64,000 nucleotides of DNA from NCBI RefSeq assembly GCF_000024005.1, contig NC_013132.1:1792001-1856000 (forward strand). Direction: 5' to 3'. The notes under the pieces were generated by a model, which worked only from the letters and a program-made list of their open reading frames with translations, was not told the DNA's origin and did no database searches. The position numbers were made by a program, and so were the translations under genes. This stretch comes from Chitinophaga pinensis DSM 2588 (GTDB lineage: Bacteria > Bacteroidota > Bacteroidia > Chitinophagales > Chitinophagaceae). Positions 1-8,043 of the stretch are shown piece after piece (the first letter of the stretch is position 1; every line of letters starts with the position of its first letter).

Positions 1-1
1 C

Positions 2-691
2 CAGGCTTCTCCGAATCAGAACCCGGTAGCAAAGAACAGGGAGACACGTAACGATTACAGGATCAGCAAGAGTATTGTTGATAAACTGAATCAGCTGAAT
101 GACCCTCGTTTACCGATTTATGGTGCGGTACCAAGAGATACCAACAAGATTGTAGGTGTGACAAATGGTCTGGCTACTGATTCTGCTGCACGTCTTGGCT
201 TCAATAAAACTTCTGACGTAGGCGCTGTATTTACCGCGACTGCTGCACCAGCGGTATTATTCAATGCATCAGAATTATTGTTCATTAAAGCAGAAGCAGC
301 GCAGATCGGTTTATTATCCGGTAATGCAGCTACCCTGTATGCACAGGCAGTAACAACTTCTCTGAAACAATATGGTGTAAGCGATCTGAATGTGACTACT
401 TATCTGGCGCAACCAGCAGTATTGTATGATGCGGCTAATTACAGGAAGTCAATAGGAGAGCAGAAGTGGCTGGCGCTGTTTGGCGACGGACTGGAAGGTT
501 TTGCGGAGTGGCGCAGACTGGATTATCCCAAGTTACCGGCTGCTTACACCGGTGCATTGGGTGGTAAGATCCCTGCAAGAATGACTTATCCTTCTTCAGA
601 GCAGGCGTTGAACGGGACGAATTACAAAGACGCTATTGGCAGACAGGGCGCAGATGCCTTGACTACCCGTTTATGGTTTGACAAAGAATAA
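2..691 (+). CDS. SusD-like_2 family outer-membrane lipoprotein, C-terminal part
   Basis: The reading frame is open from the left edge, so the N-terminus with its lipoprotein signal lies outside the window. The visible 229 residues include a stretch about ratios of helices and the ending GFAEWRRLDYPKLP...KIPARMTYPSSEQ, which is typical of the SusD/RagB-like lipoproteins grouped as SusD-like_2. These proteins sit on the outer leaflet of the outer membrane and cap a SusC-type TonB-dependent transporter to capture oligosaccharides or other nutrients. The cognate SusC should lie just upstream. A clear terminator follows 135 bases after the stop. The family call is from remembered motifs; the substrate cannot be inferred. 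Confidence 0.85.
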   Translation, partial: QASPNQNPVAKNRETRNDYRISKSIVDKLNQLNDPRLPIYGAVPRDTNKIVGVTNGLATDSAARLGFNKTSDVGAVFTATAAPAVLFNASELLFIKAEAAQIGLLSGNAATLYAQAVTTSLKQYGVSDLNVTTYLAQPAVLYDAANYRKSIGEQKWLALFGDGLEGFAEWRRLDYPKLPAAYTGALGGKIPARMTYPSSEQALNGTNYKDAIGRQGADALTTRLWFDKE

Positions 692-825
692 AGAAAGCGG
701 GAGAGTTTTCCTGCTTGCGTAAATAAATTTCCGTTTTTGCTTTACAGAATGAGACAGGAATATTGATTTTTGTTAAATCAGATACACACTTGTTCAATTT
801 GTAATAGTAAAAAGTGATGAATTAG

Positions 826-855
826 GCCCCGGTTTTTGCCGGGGCTTTTATTTTG
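826..855 (+). terminator. Rho-independent terminator after the SusD-like gene
   Basis: A 7-bp GC-rich stem (GCCCCGG at 826-832 with CCGGGGC at 839-845) and a 6-base loop are followed by TTTTATTTT. It terminates the plus-strand SusD-like gene and faces the convergent SDR gene. Confidence 0.85.
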
Positions 856-863
856 CAATAAGC

Positions 864-1649
864 TTAGAGTACAGGTGTTCTGCCTCCATCGACACAGATA
901 TTGGTACCTGTGATATAGGCAGCGGCCGGAGTGGCCAGGAAAGCTACCGCAGCAGCAATTTCTTTAGGGTCGCCAAAACGTTTCATGGGGATCTCTTTCA
1001 GATACTCTTCCTCTATATTGTTAAGCGTCGTATTACGCTTGCTGGCGTTATACTCCAGCATGGACTGCAGGCGTGCGGTGTTGGTCATGCCCGGCAATAC
1101 GTTGTTCACCGTGATTCCATAAGGGGCTAATTCTCCGGCCATGGTTTTGGCCCAGGAAGCGACGCCCCCACGGATCGTGTTGGATACGCCGAGATTCTTC
1201 AGCGGCGCCTTCACAGATGTTGAAACAATATTGATAATGCGGCCATAGCCGGCAGCTGTCATGCCGGCTATGACTGCCTGTACAAGTATATGATTGATGA
1301 TGAGGTGTTGCTGAAAGGCATCCGTGAATTCGTGGATATCGGCTTCCATTACCGGGCCCGCTTTAGGCCCCCCGGTATTGTTAACAAGTATATGTACCGT
1401 TTGCTTTTCGGTAATACTTTTTATAGCCTGCTCCACCTGTTGGGTGTCACGGAAGTCAGCCACCACATAGCTATGCTCCTGCAAATGATCCGTGGCAAGT
1501 CCTGCGACCGCGGTCTTGAGACTTTCTTTATTCCTTGCCAGGAGGATGCATTCTGCGCCTAATGCAGCCAGTTCACCGGCTGTAGCCAATCCTATTCCCT
1601 GAGTGCTTCCACAGATAACGGCGGTTTTCCCCTTTAACGATAGTTCCAT
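864..1649 (-). CDS. SDR family oxidoreductase with altered catalytic motif
   Basis: A 261-residue short-chain dehydrogenase/reductase. The N-terminal Rossmann motif (ICGSTQGIGLA), the NNTGG motif and the C-terminal ITGTNICVDGG ending all fit an NAD(P)-dependent FabG-like SDR. The usual catalytic YxxxK is not present: at the matching place the protein reads SNTIRGGVASWAKT, so Tyr is replaced by Ser and Lys by Arg, although the catalytic Ser region (NIVSTS) is kept. It belongs to the divergent SDR group common in Bacteroidota; activity may be changed or lost. I start it at the ATG at 1649 (MELSLKGK) because SDR domains begin there; an in-frame ATG at 1676 would add nine residues. It is convergent with the SusD-like gene and stands alone. 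The substrate is unknown. Confidence 0.85.
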   Translation of the reverse strand: MELSLKGKTAVICGSTQGIGLATAGELAALGAECILLARNKESLKTAVAGLATDHLQEHSYVVADFRDTQQVEQAIKSITEKQTVHILVNNTGGPKAGPVMEADIHEFTDAFQQHLIINHILVQAVIAGMTAAGYGRIINIVSTSVKAPLKNLGVSNTIRGGVASWAKTMAGELAPYGITVNNVLPGMTNTARLQSMLEYNASKRNTTLNNIEEEYLKEIPMKRFGDPKEIAAAVAFLATPAAAYITGTNICVDGGRTPVL

Positions 1650-1732
1650 ACTATTAGATAACTGATAATTACACAATGATCTGCAAAAGCCGTTGAGATT
1701 GTTTTAGCTAAGATAGCATATCCTGTCCTATT

Positions 1733-2857
1733 CTAAACACGTACGTATATACGCTTTTTATCAAGTATCTTGCCGACACTCCAACAGAATAACATATATA
1801 CTAACGCAAATAGCAGGGATCCCGGTTTACCCGGTACTATCGGCTGGAAGATATTTGTATTGATCCATCTGTATACGCTCATACCACCTGCCTGGAAGAA
1901 GAAGAGGAATATCACCACTACTTCTGAGAGGAGGTAAAGGAACAGCGGATTTTTACCGAAAACAGTAAAGAAACTTGTCCATCCTTCCTGTTTTTTAAAG
2001 TCGATCACAAAGATCAGCAGTGAGAGTATCAGTAAATCGATACCTACGGTGTATAGTACATAAGAGCTGGTCCAGAGTTTCTTGTTGATCGGGAAGGCCA
2101 TACTCCATACCAGCGCTACGAGTATCAGCAAGGCGCCCATCTGCAGTAATTTACGCAGGCCTTTGCCCGTCTTTCCTTCCTGCTGGATGAATAAACCGGT
2201 ATAGTAACCAGCGATCACATTGACGATAGCCGGCAGTGTACTTAATAATCCTTCAGGATCGAAGGCGATCCCTTCTCCATGATACAGATGACTATCTCCC
2301 ATGATCAGTTTATCAAAATGGAGGGCGGCATTACCAGTCAGGCTATATCGATCTGCCGGATCGCCAAATGCGTACATAACGGCCCAATATCCCAGTAACA
2401 GAACAGCGCTTACCGCCCACACCGCTTTTTTAGGCAGATAATGGATCAGGAGGGAGGCAAAACAATAACAGAGCGCAATACGCTGTAATACCCCTAAAAT
2501 ACGTGTATCAGAAAGTGGGATGAATTCCAGTCCTGACTCGGTATGTCTTACAAAAGGCAGCCAGTACATCAGGAAACCCAGGAGGAATATCAGCAGGGTA
2601 CGACGGAAGATCTTTGAAAGAACGGCCGTGTTTTCCAGCTGCTGGAATTTGCGCATACTAAAGCTCATGGCATTACCTACCGCAAAGAGGAAGGAAGGGA
2701 AAACCATGTCTGTCGGCGTACACCCGTTCCACTGTGCGTGATTGAGTATGTAATAGGAGGTGTCCCAGCCCGGCGTATTCACGATGATCATAAAGCATAC
2801 GGTCAGTCCCCTGAATACGTCCAGTGGCAGGAAGCGCTGTGGTGTTGTGTTAGTCAT
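1733..2857 (-). CDS. HGSNAT-like membrane acyltransferase (DUF5009/COG4299)
   Basis: A 374-residue multi-pass membrane protein with about ten hydrophobic segments. It opens with RFLPLDVFRGLTVCFMI and has the conserved GCTPTDMVFPSFLFAVG segment, which is the signature of the bacterial relatives of heparan-alpha-glucosaminide N-acetyltransferase. By family knowledge these proteins move acyl groups across the inner membrane onto sugars, but the bacterial substrates are mostly unproven. It is divergent from the LacI regulator, with 112 bases between the two starts, so the regulator could also act on it. No signal peptide is expected because the first segment is a membrane anchor. Family assignment is strong; the reaction is inference. 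Confidence 0.85.
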   Translation of the reverse strand: MTNTTPQRFLPLDVFRGLTVCFMIIVNTPGWDTSYYILNHAQWNGCTPTDMVFPSFLFAVGNAMSFSMRKFQQLENTAVLSKIFRRTLLIFLLGFLMYWLPFVRHTESGLEFIPLSDTRILGVLQRIALCYCFASLLIHYLPKKAVWAVSAVLLLGYWAVMYAFGDPADRYSLTGNAALHFDKLIMGDSHLYHGEGIAFDPEGLLSTLPAIVNVIAGYYTGLFIQQEGKTGKGLRKLLQMGALLILVALVWSMAFPINKKLWTSSYVLYTVGIDLLILSLLIFVIDFKKQEGWTSFFTVFGKNPLFLYLLSEVVVIFLFFFQAGGMSVYRWINTNIFQPIVPGKPGSLLFALVYMLFCWSVGKILDKKRIYVRV

Positions 2858-2918
2858 AGAAGTCTGTTGGATATTCTATAAATATAATACAACCATTTTA
2901 CTACGCATAGTCAGAAAT

Positions 2919-2951
2919 TTTGGCGTATCCGGAATGATTTTTTTACTTTAG
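2919..2951 (+). promoter_or_regulatory. Putative Bacteroidota-type promoter of the LacI gene
   Basis: TTTG at 2919-2922 and TACTTTAG at 2944-2951 are separated by 21 bases, close to the Bacteroidota housekeeping pattern TTTG-N19..21-TAnnTTTG with one mismatch. The start codon lies 18 bases downstream, implying a very short leader. Confidence 0.45.
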
Positions 2952-2969
2952 TGGAAAGCATCCCCTTCG

Positions 2970-3992
2970 TTGAATAACAAAGTCACCATAGCAGACATTG
3001 CCCGAGAACTGAATTTAACAGGTGCAACTGTTTCCAGAGCCTTAAATAACCGCAAAGGTACCAGTGAAGAGACACGTAAGCTGGTGCAGGCCGCTGCGGA
3101 GAAAATGAACTACAGGCGGGACAGAATAGCCTGGTCGCTCCGTTCAGGCCGCACCAACATTATCGGCGTAATTATCCCCAGTGCGGAGATTAACTTCTTC
3201 GGATCTGTTGTCCACGGTATTGAAAGTCTGGCCAACCAGCATGGCTATAATGTGCTGATATACCAGTCGAATGAACAACCGGAATACGAAAAGAAGGCGA
3301 TTGAAACCTTCCTGAGTACCCGTGTGGATGGTATCCTGGCGTCTATTGCCAAGGAGACCATGGAGTTCAGTCATTACCTGGAAATCACGGAACGCGGCGT
3401 ACCACTGGTCTTTTTTGACCGTGCGAATGACAGCCTGAATATTCCTTCCGTAGTGGTGGACGACTTTAAGGGGGCTTACTATGCTACTGAGCATCTGTTA
3501 AAACAGGGTTATACCCGCGTTGCACATATTGCAGGGCAGCAGCACCTGAAGATCTTCAAGGACCGTCTGGAAGGGTATAAGGCTGCGTTGAGTGCTTACA
3601 AGGTCGCTTTTGACGACTCCCTGGTATATTTTGGAGACGTCTCCATTAATGCCGGTCGCCAGGCCATTACGCACCTGCTGGCATTGCCAGCTCCGCCTGA
3701 TGCGGTATTTGCCGTAGAGGATTTTACCGCCCTCGGCGCTGTCAAAGAACTGAAAGACAGACAGGTAGATATTCCTGCTGATTTTGGGGTGATCGGATTT
3801 GCCAACGAATCCTTTGACGAGCACATTACGCCAAGCCTTTCCAGCATAGACCAGCAAACGGTTGAAATGGGAAAGGAGGCATTCCGCCTGCTCATGGAAC
3901 TCATTGAGGGAACCGGATCTGTCAGTACACAGGCACGTACCAAAATTGTACTTGAGCCGGTACCCCGTTTCCGGCAATCGTCACAGAAGTAA
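2970..3992 (+). CDS. LacI family transcriptional regulator
   Basis: A 340-residue LacI/GalR protein. Residues 4-50 form the DNA-binding HTH and hinge (VTIADIARELNLTGATVSRA, then RKLVQAAAEKMNYR), and residues about 60-335 form the periplasmic-binding-protein-like sensor domain (GVIIPS..., DGILAS, VFFDRA, HIAGQ, GVIGFANES). The start is a TTG at 2970, right where the HTH homology begins; no in-frame ATG lies nearby. It is followed at 4117 and 4239 by two perfect copies of a LacI-type palindrome in front of the glycosidase-galK-galT genes, so it most likely controls that operon in response to a sugar. It ends 390 bases before the glycosidase, so the genes are probably separate transcripts. Confidence 0.92.
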   Translation: MNNKVTIADIARELNLTGATVSRALNNRKGTSEETRKLVQAAAEKMNYRRDRIAWSLRSGRTNIIGVIIPSAEINFFGSVVHGIESLANQHGYNVLIYQSNEQPEYEKKAIETFLSTRVDGILASIAKETMEFSHYLEITERGVPLVFFDRANDSLNIPSVVVDDFKGAYYATEHLLKQGYTRVAHIAGQQHLKIFKDRLEGYKAALSAYKVAFDDSLVYFGDVSINAGRQAITHLLALPAPPDAVFAVEDFTALGAVKELKDRQVDIPADFGVIGFANESFDEHITPSLSSIDQQTVEMGKEAFRLLMELIEGTGSVSTQARTKIVLEPVPRFRQSSQK

Positions 3993-4116
3993 CGTGTCGC
4001 TAAGCGGTGTTCCTATTTACCTGATAGCCGTTTATTTTATCACATACCAGTTTATACCGGGCACTGCCTTAGTATGAGTAACTTCAACCTTTCGGGTAGC
4101 ATTTGCAAAATTGAAA

Positions 4117-4129
4117 GTAAACGATTACA
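4117..4129 (+). promoter_or_regulatory. LacI-type operator copy 1
   Basis: GTAAACGATTACA contains the dyad GTAAnCGnTTAC, centred on CG at 4122-4123, the classic geometry of LacI/GalR operators. An identical 13-mer in reverse orientation lies at 4239-4251. Confidence 0.7.
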
Positions 4130-4238
4130 TTTATTGTCTATTCCACATTCTTTTTTCTTACAGTGTTGTTTATCAATAGTTTAGTTTTATAGATGCCAAT
4201 AGCAAGAGAGTGCCACACCGTAATTTTGAGAGAAGTAT

Positions 4239-4251
4239 TGTAATCGTTTAC
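4239..4251 (-). promoter_or_regulatory. LacI-type operator copy 2 (inverted)
   Basis: TGTAATCGTTTAC is the exact reverse complement of the 4117-4129 site. The dyad centres are 123 bp apart. Both lie 130-265 bases upstream of the glycosidase start, in an otherwise gene-free 389-base gap (3993-4381) that follows the LacI gene. Two operators at this distance could allow repression by DNA looping. Confidence 0.7.
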
Positions 4252-4381
4252 GTAAATCTTTAACTTTGAGAATTATTCCACAAAAACTGAATTCCATGGA
4301 AATTTCCACAGTCAGAATATAGCTATCAACAAGCGTTTCTTCATACTTAACATACAAGCTCCACACAATTTGAAAAAACAC

Positions 4382-5449
4382 ATGAAAATGAAAGTATTTC
4401 TGACTGTACTGCTCGCAGCAACAATGGCCAATGTTGCTTTTGCGCAGGAACAATCCAGAGAAATCTGGTCTAAAAAGAAAGCTGCTAAATGGTATAAGCA
4501 ACATGCCTGGCAGCGGGGAAGCAACTTTATTCCCAGCTATGCTATCAATCAGCTGGAAATGTGGCAGGCAGAGACCTTTGATACTGCCGTAATTAACAGG
4601 GAACTGGGGTATGCAGCAGGTATCGGAATGAATTCCATGCGTGTATTCCTGCACCATGCGGCCTGGGAACAGGATCCGGCAGGATTTAAACAACGTATTG
4701 GTACTTACCTGGACATCTCAGACAGAAACGGCATCTCCACCACCTTCGTACTGTTTGATGACTGCTGGAATAATACTTATGCTACAGGCAAACAACCGGC
4801 GCCTAAAACCGGTATACATAACTCAGGCTGGTTACAGGATCCGGGTGTACGCCGGGAAGTTTCTCCTGCACTGACTGATACCCTGGAACGCTATGTAAAA
4901 GATGTACTTACCAGCTTCGGGAATGATAAACGCATCCTGCTGTGGGATCTTTATAACGAGCCGGGTAACTCTAATTATGGCGATAAAAGCATGGATCTGC
5001 TGAAGCAGGTGTTCGTCTGGGCAAGACAGGTGCCTGTTACCCAGCCGGTATCGGCAGGCGTATGGAATAAAAGCCTGACAGACCTGAACGTGTTCCAGCT
5101 GAACAATTCGGACGTGATCACTTATCATAATTATGCGGATGAAAAAGAACACCAGCAGACGATTGACAGTCTCCGGAAGTTTGGCCGTCCGCTGATATGT
5201 ACAGAATACATGGCCCGCACAAGGGGCAGCCTTTTCCAGAATATCATGCCGTTACTGAAGAAAGAAAAAGTAGCTGCATATAACTGGGGGCTGGTATCCG
5301 GAAAGACCAATACGATCTATGCCTGGGATACGCCGATGAAAGATGGCGGCGAACCCGCGGTATGGTTTCATGACATTTTCCGCCAGGATGGTAAGCCTTA
5401 TAGCACGGAAGAAGTTACAGTTATTAAATCTTTGACTGGAGCGCAGTAA
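4382..5449 (+). CDS. Secreted GH5-type glycoside hydrolase (cellulase/mannanase superfamily)
   Basis: A 355-residue secreted protein with a signal peptide ending in ANVAFAQ. The fold family is a (beta/alpha)8 clan-A glycosidase: DLYNEPG carries the probable acid/base Glu and LICTEYMART the probable nucleophile Glu, in the usual GH5 order and spacing. It acts in the periplasm or outside the cell on beta-linked glycans; the exact linkage cannot be read from the sequence. I prefer the ATG at 4382 over an in-frame TTG at 4370. It lies 36 bases ahead of galK and galT and behind two LacI operators, so the released sugar probably feeds galactose metabolism; a galactan or galactomannan substrate is inference. 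Confidence 0.8.
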   Translation: MKMKVFLTVLLAATMANVAFAQEQSREIWSKKKAAKWYKQHAWQRGSNFIPSYAINQLEMWQAETFDTAVINRELGYAAGIGMNSMRVFLHHAAWEQDPAGFKQRIGTYLDISDRNGISTTFVLFDDCWNNTYATGKQPAPKTGIHNSGWLQDPGVRREVSPALTDTLERYVKDVLTSFGNDKRILLWDLYNEPGNSNYGDKSMDLLKQVFVWARQVPVTQPVSAGVWNKSLTDLNVFQLNNSDVITYHNYADEKEHQQTIDSLRKFGRPLICTEYMARTRGSLFQNIMPLLKKEKVAAYNWGLVSGKTNTIYAWDTPMKDGGEPAVWFHDIFRQDGKPYSTEEVTVIKSLTGAQ

Positions 5450-5485
5450 TCTCCTTTTAGTTATATCATCAAAAAAATAAATACA

Positions 5486-6652
5486 GTGGAGCAAGCAAAA
5501 TTAAATGCCTTTTCTCAACAGCACTTCGACCAGGAACCTATTATGGTGAGGGCGGCAGGACGTATTAACCTGATCGGAGAGCATACCGACTATAATAACG
5601 GGTTTGTATTGCCCGCTGCTATAGATAAAGCTATCTACCTGGCTATTGTAAAACGCAATGACAATAAGATCGTACTCCATGCGCTTGATGTAAACGATCG
5701 TTATGAAGGCACACTGGACAACCTGGTTCGCTCCCCGAAACAGTGGCCTGATTACCTGTTAGGCGTTGTACAGCAGTTACAACAGGCAGGTCATATACTT
5801 GGTGGTTTCGAATGTGCTTTTTGCGGTAATGTTCCCCTGGGCGCCGGCCTTTCATCCTCCGCAGCAGTAGAATGCGCTACCATATATGCATTAAATGAGC
5901 TTTTCGGGCTGGGAATCGGCCGTAAGGATATGACCTTGCTGGCACAGGCTGCAGAGAATCACTTTGTTGGGGTTCGTTGTGGTATCATGGACCAGTTTGC
6001 GAGCATGTTCGGTAAAAAACAACAGCTGATCAAGCTGGATTGCGCTTCACTGGATTACGAATATATTCCTTTCAACTTTGACGATGTCAGCCTGGTATTA
6101 CTGGATACCCAGGTGAAACACTCCCTGGCTTCTTCTGAATACAATACCCGTCGTGAAGAATGTGAAGCAGGCGTGGCGCTGATCAAAAAGCACCATCCGC
6201 ATGTGAACAGTCTGCGCGATGCGAACATGGATATGCTGGATGCTTATGTAAAAGGACACAATGCAACTGTATACGATCGCTGCCGCTACGTAGTGGAAGA
6301 GATCCAGCGTTTGCAGGATGCCTGTGCTGACCTGCAGCGCAATGACCTGGAAGCATTTGGTAAAAAAGTATTTGCTACACACGAAGGACTGGATAAGCTG
6401 TATAATGTCAGCTGTCCGGAACTGAACTGGCTGGCTGAATTTGCTGCCGGTCAGCAGGGTGTACTCGGCGCCCGTATGATGGGTGGCGGTTTTGGTGGTT
6501 GTACTATCAATATCGTGAGAAAATCTGCCGTACCAGCATTACTGGAAAAAGCAGCAGCCGGTTACGAACAGGCTTTCAAAACACCATTGAAAGCATATGT
6601 AACCAGCATCGAAGATGGCTGCCGTACTGTGAATAATCTTGTCAATAACTAA
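5486..6652 (+). CDS. galK: Galactokinase
   Basis: A 388-residue GHMP kinase, the usual length of bacterial galactokinases. It has the galactokinase signature [19 protein letters not shown] at residues 25-43, the ATP-binding motif [11 protein letters not shown] at 117-127, the catalytic Asp169 in GIMDQFAS, and the third GHMP motif [14 protein letters not shown] near the C-terminus. It phosphorylates galactose to galactose 1-phosphate in the Leloir pathway. The start is the GTG at 5486, which gives the expected N-terminus. It sits between the secreted glycosidase and galT; a 13-bp intercistronic hairpin separates it from galT. Confidence 0.97.
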   Translation: MEQAKLNAFSQQHFDQEPIMVRAAGRINLIGEHTDYNNGFVLPAAIDKAIYLAIVKRNDNKIVLHALDVNDRYEGTLDNLVRSPKQWPDYLLGVVQQLQQAGHILGGFECAFCGNVPLGAGLSSSAAVECATIYALNELFGLGIGRKDMTLLAQAAENHFVGVRCGIMDQFASMFGKKQQLIKLDCASLDYEYIPFNFDDVSLVLLDTQVKHSLASSEYNTRREECEAGVALIKKHHPHVNSLRDANMDMLDAYVKGHNATVYDRCRYVVEEIQRLQDACADLQRNDLEAFGKKVFATHEGLDKLYNVSCPELNWLAEFAAGQQGVLGARMMGGGFGGCTINIVRKSAVPALLEKAAAGYEQAFKTPLKAYVTSIEDGCRTVNNLVNN

Positions 6653-6661
6653 GTCTATAGC

Positions 6662-6698
6662 AGCGGATAGTCCGTTACCATGTCCCGGACTATCCGCT
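6662..6698 (+). other. Intercistronic hairpin between galK and galT
   Basis: A perfect 13-bp inverted repeat (AGCGGATAGTCCG at 6662-6674, complement at 6686-6698) with an 11-base loop lies just after the galK stop. No T-run follows, so it is more likely an mRNA processing or stability element, or a partial attenuator, than a full terminator. Confidence 0.7.
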
Positions 6699-6716
6699 AT
6701 TAAATGTTCTGAGAGA

Positions 6717-7787
6717 ATGTCTGAAAATACCTTTGATCTGACGGCACATCCTCATACCCGCTTAAATATTCTCACCGGAGAATGGGTACTGGTATCGCCA
6801 CACCGTTCTAAACGTCCATGGCAGGGGAAAGTAGAAGCTCCTGCACTGGCACAACGTCCCGCCTATGTGGAAGATTGTTATCTGTGTCCGGGCAATACCC
6901 GCGCAGATGGTACGAAAAACACACAATACGATGGACCGATCGCTTTCACCAATGACTTCTCCGCCCTGCTGGCCGATACGCCAAAAGGAACGGTGGATGA
7001 AGACGAATTGCTGATCGCACGTTCACAGAAAGGCATTTGCCGCGTGATCTGTTTCAGTCCTCGTCATGACCTGACCTTACCGGAAATGGAACTGCCGGAT
7101 ATCCGTAAAGTGGTAGATCTCTGGCATACAGAGCTGGAATCGCTGACTGCAGTACCATTTATCAAATACATACAGATCTTCGAAAATAAAGGGGAGATTA
7201 TGGGTTGCAGTAATCCGCATCCGCATGGTCAGATCTGGGCTTCCGAAGATGTGCCGATGGAACTTGAAAAAGAAACCCGTCAGCAACGCAAGTACTTCCA
7301 GCAACACGGACGCAGCCTGCTGACCGCTTACCTGGAAAAAGAACTGAAAGAGGGTGACCGAATCATCGCAGAAAATGAACATTTTGTTGCGCTGGTGCCT
7401 TTCTGGGCAGTATGGCCATATGAGGCGATGATCATCAGCCGCCGTCATGTACAAAGTCTGCTGCAGTTCACTCCTGCAGAACGTGATGGACTGGCCGCGA
7501 TCCTGAAAGATCTCACCACCCGTTACGACAACCTGTTTGAAACATCATTCCCATATTCAGCAGGTATGCACCAGATGCCTTTCAATGATGGCGACAGTCA
7601 TCCGGAATGGCATTGGCATATGCACTTCTATCCACCATTACTGCGCTCGGCGACAGTGAAGAAATTCATGGTAGGATATGAAATGCTGGCACATCCACAG
7701 AGAGATATTACGCCTGAATTTGCGGCCGCACGTCTCAGGGAACTGCCAGTAGTGCATTATAAGAAACAAGCCGGTGTGCCTGCTTAA
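6717..7787 (+). CDS. galT: UDP-glucose--hexose-1-phosphate uridylyltransferase
   Basis: A 356-residue GalT of the HIT-like superfamily. It has the zinc ligands CYLC at 54-57, the active-site motif NPHPHGQIW with the nucleophilic His170, and the second GalT half with [13 protein letters not shown] near the C-terminus. It exchanges UMP between UDP-glucose and galactose 1-phosphate, the second step of the Leloir pathway. I start at the ATG at 6717 ([13 protein letters not shown]), because the longer frame from 6639 would overlap galK and run through the intercistronic hairpin. No galE or galM lies in this cluster. A terminator follows at 7821. Confidence 0.97.
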   Translation: MSENTFDLTAHPHTRLNILTGEWVLVSPHRSKRPWQGKVEAPALAQRPAYVEDCYLCPGNTRADGTKNTQYDGPIAFTNDFSALLADTPKGTVDEDELLIARSQKGICRVICFSPRHDLTLPEMELPDIRKVVDLWHTELESLTAVPFIKYIQIFENKGEIMGCSNPHPHGQIWASEDVPMELEKETRQQRKYFQQHGRSLLTAYLEKELKEGDRIIAENEHFVALVPFWAVWPYEAMIISRRHVQSLLQFTPAERDGLAAILKDLTTRYDNLFETSFPYSAGMHQMPFNDGDSHPEWHWHMHFYPPLLRSATVKKFMVGYEMLAHPQRDITPEFAAARLRELPVVHYKKQAGVPA

Positions 7788-7820
7788 ACTGTTTATTTTT
7801 TTGAACCAATAATGTGTGCG

Positions 7821-7846
7821 AGGACTGCTTTTTAGCAGTCCTTTTC
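7821..7846 (+). terminator. Terminator of the gal operon
   Basis: AGGACTGCT (7821-7829) pairs with AGCAGTCCT (7834-7842) around a TTTT loop, followed by TTTTCC. Confidence 0.8.
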
Positions 7847-7891
7847 CATGTAAAAGAGACGGCTAAAAAGCTTTTCTTTTTGATATAGTTA

Positions 7892-7977
7892 TATAGTCAG
7901 ACTATACTTATCTTCCCTTAGTGCTGCCTTTTTTACGTAGCATTAACGTAAGATAAGTATAGTCTGACTATACTTAT
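7892..7977. repeat. 23-bp perfect inverted repeat made of TATAGTCnGACTATA dyads
   Basis: The arms 7892-7914 and 7950-7972 are perfect reverse complements over 23 bp, 35 bases apart. Each arm also contains its own dyad, TATAGTC-n-GACTATA, centred on 7899 and 7965; the right one extends to 12-bp half-sites (7953-7977). It lies in the convergent gap between galT and the TonB receptor, after the gal terminator. No T-run follows, so it is not an ordinary terminator; a protein-binding pair of operators or a cruciform is possible. Confidence 0.85.
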
Positions 7978-8043
7978 ACACATATAATATTCAGGAGGGA
8001 ACACAGTTGTTAGTCAGCTCCGCTATTATGGTCAGATAGCTGA

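Noticed and set aside
48..59. GTAACGATTACA, similar to the LacI operator
   Set aside because: It lies within SusD coding sequence and lacks one base of the dyad spacing; likely chance.
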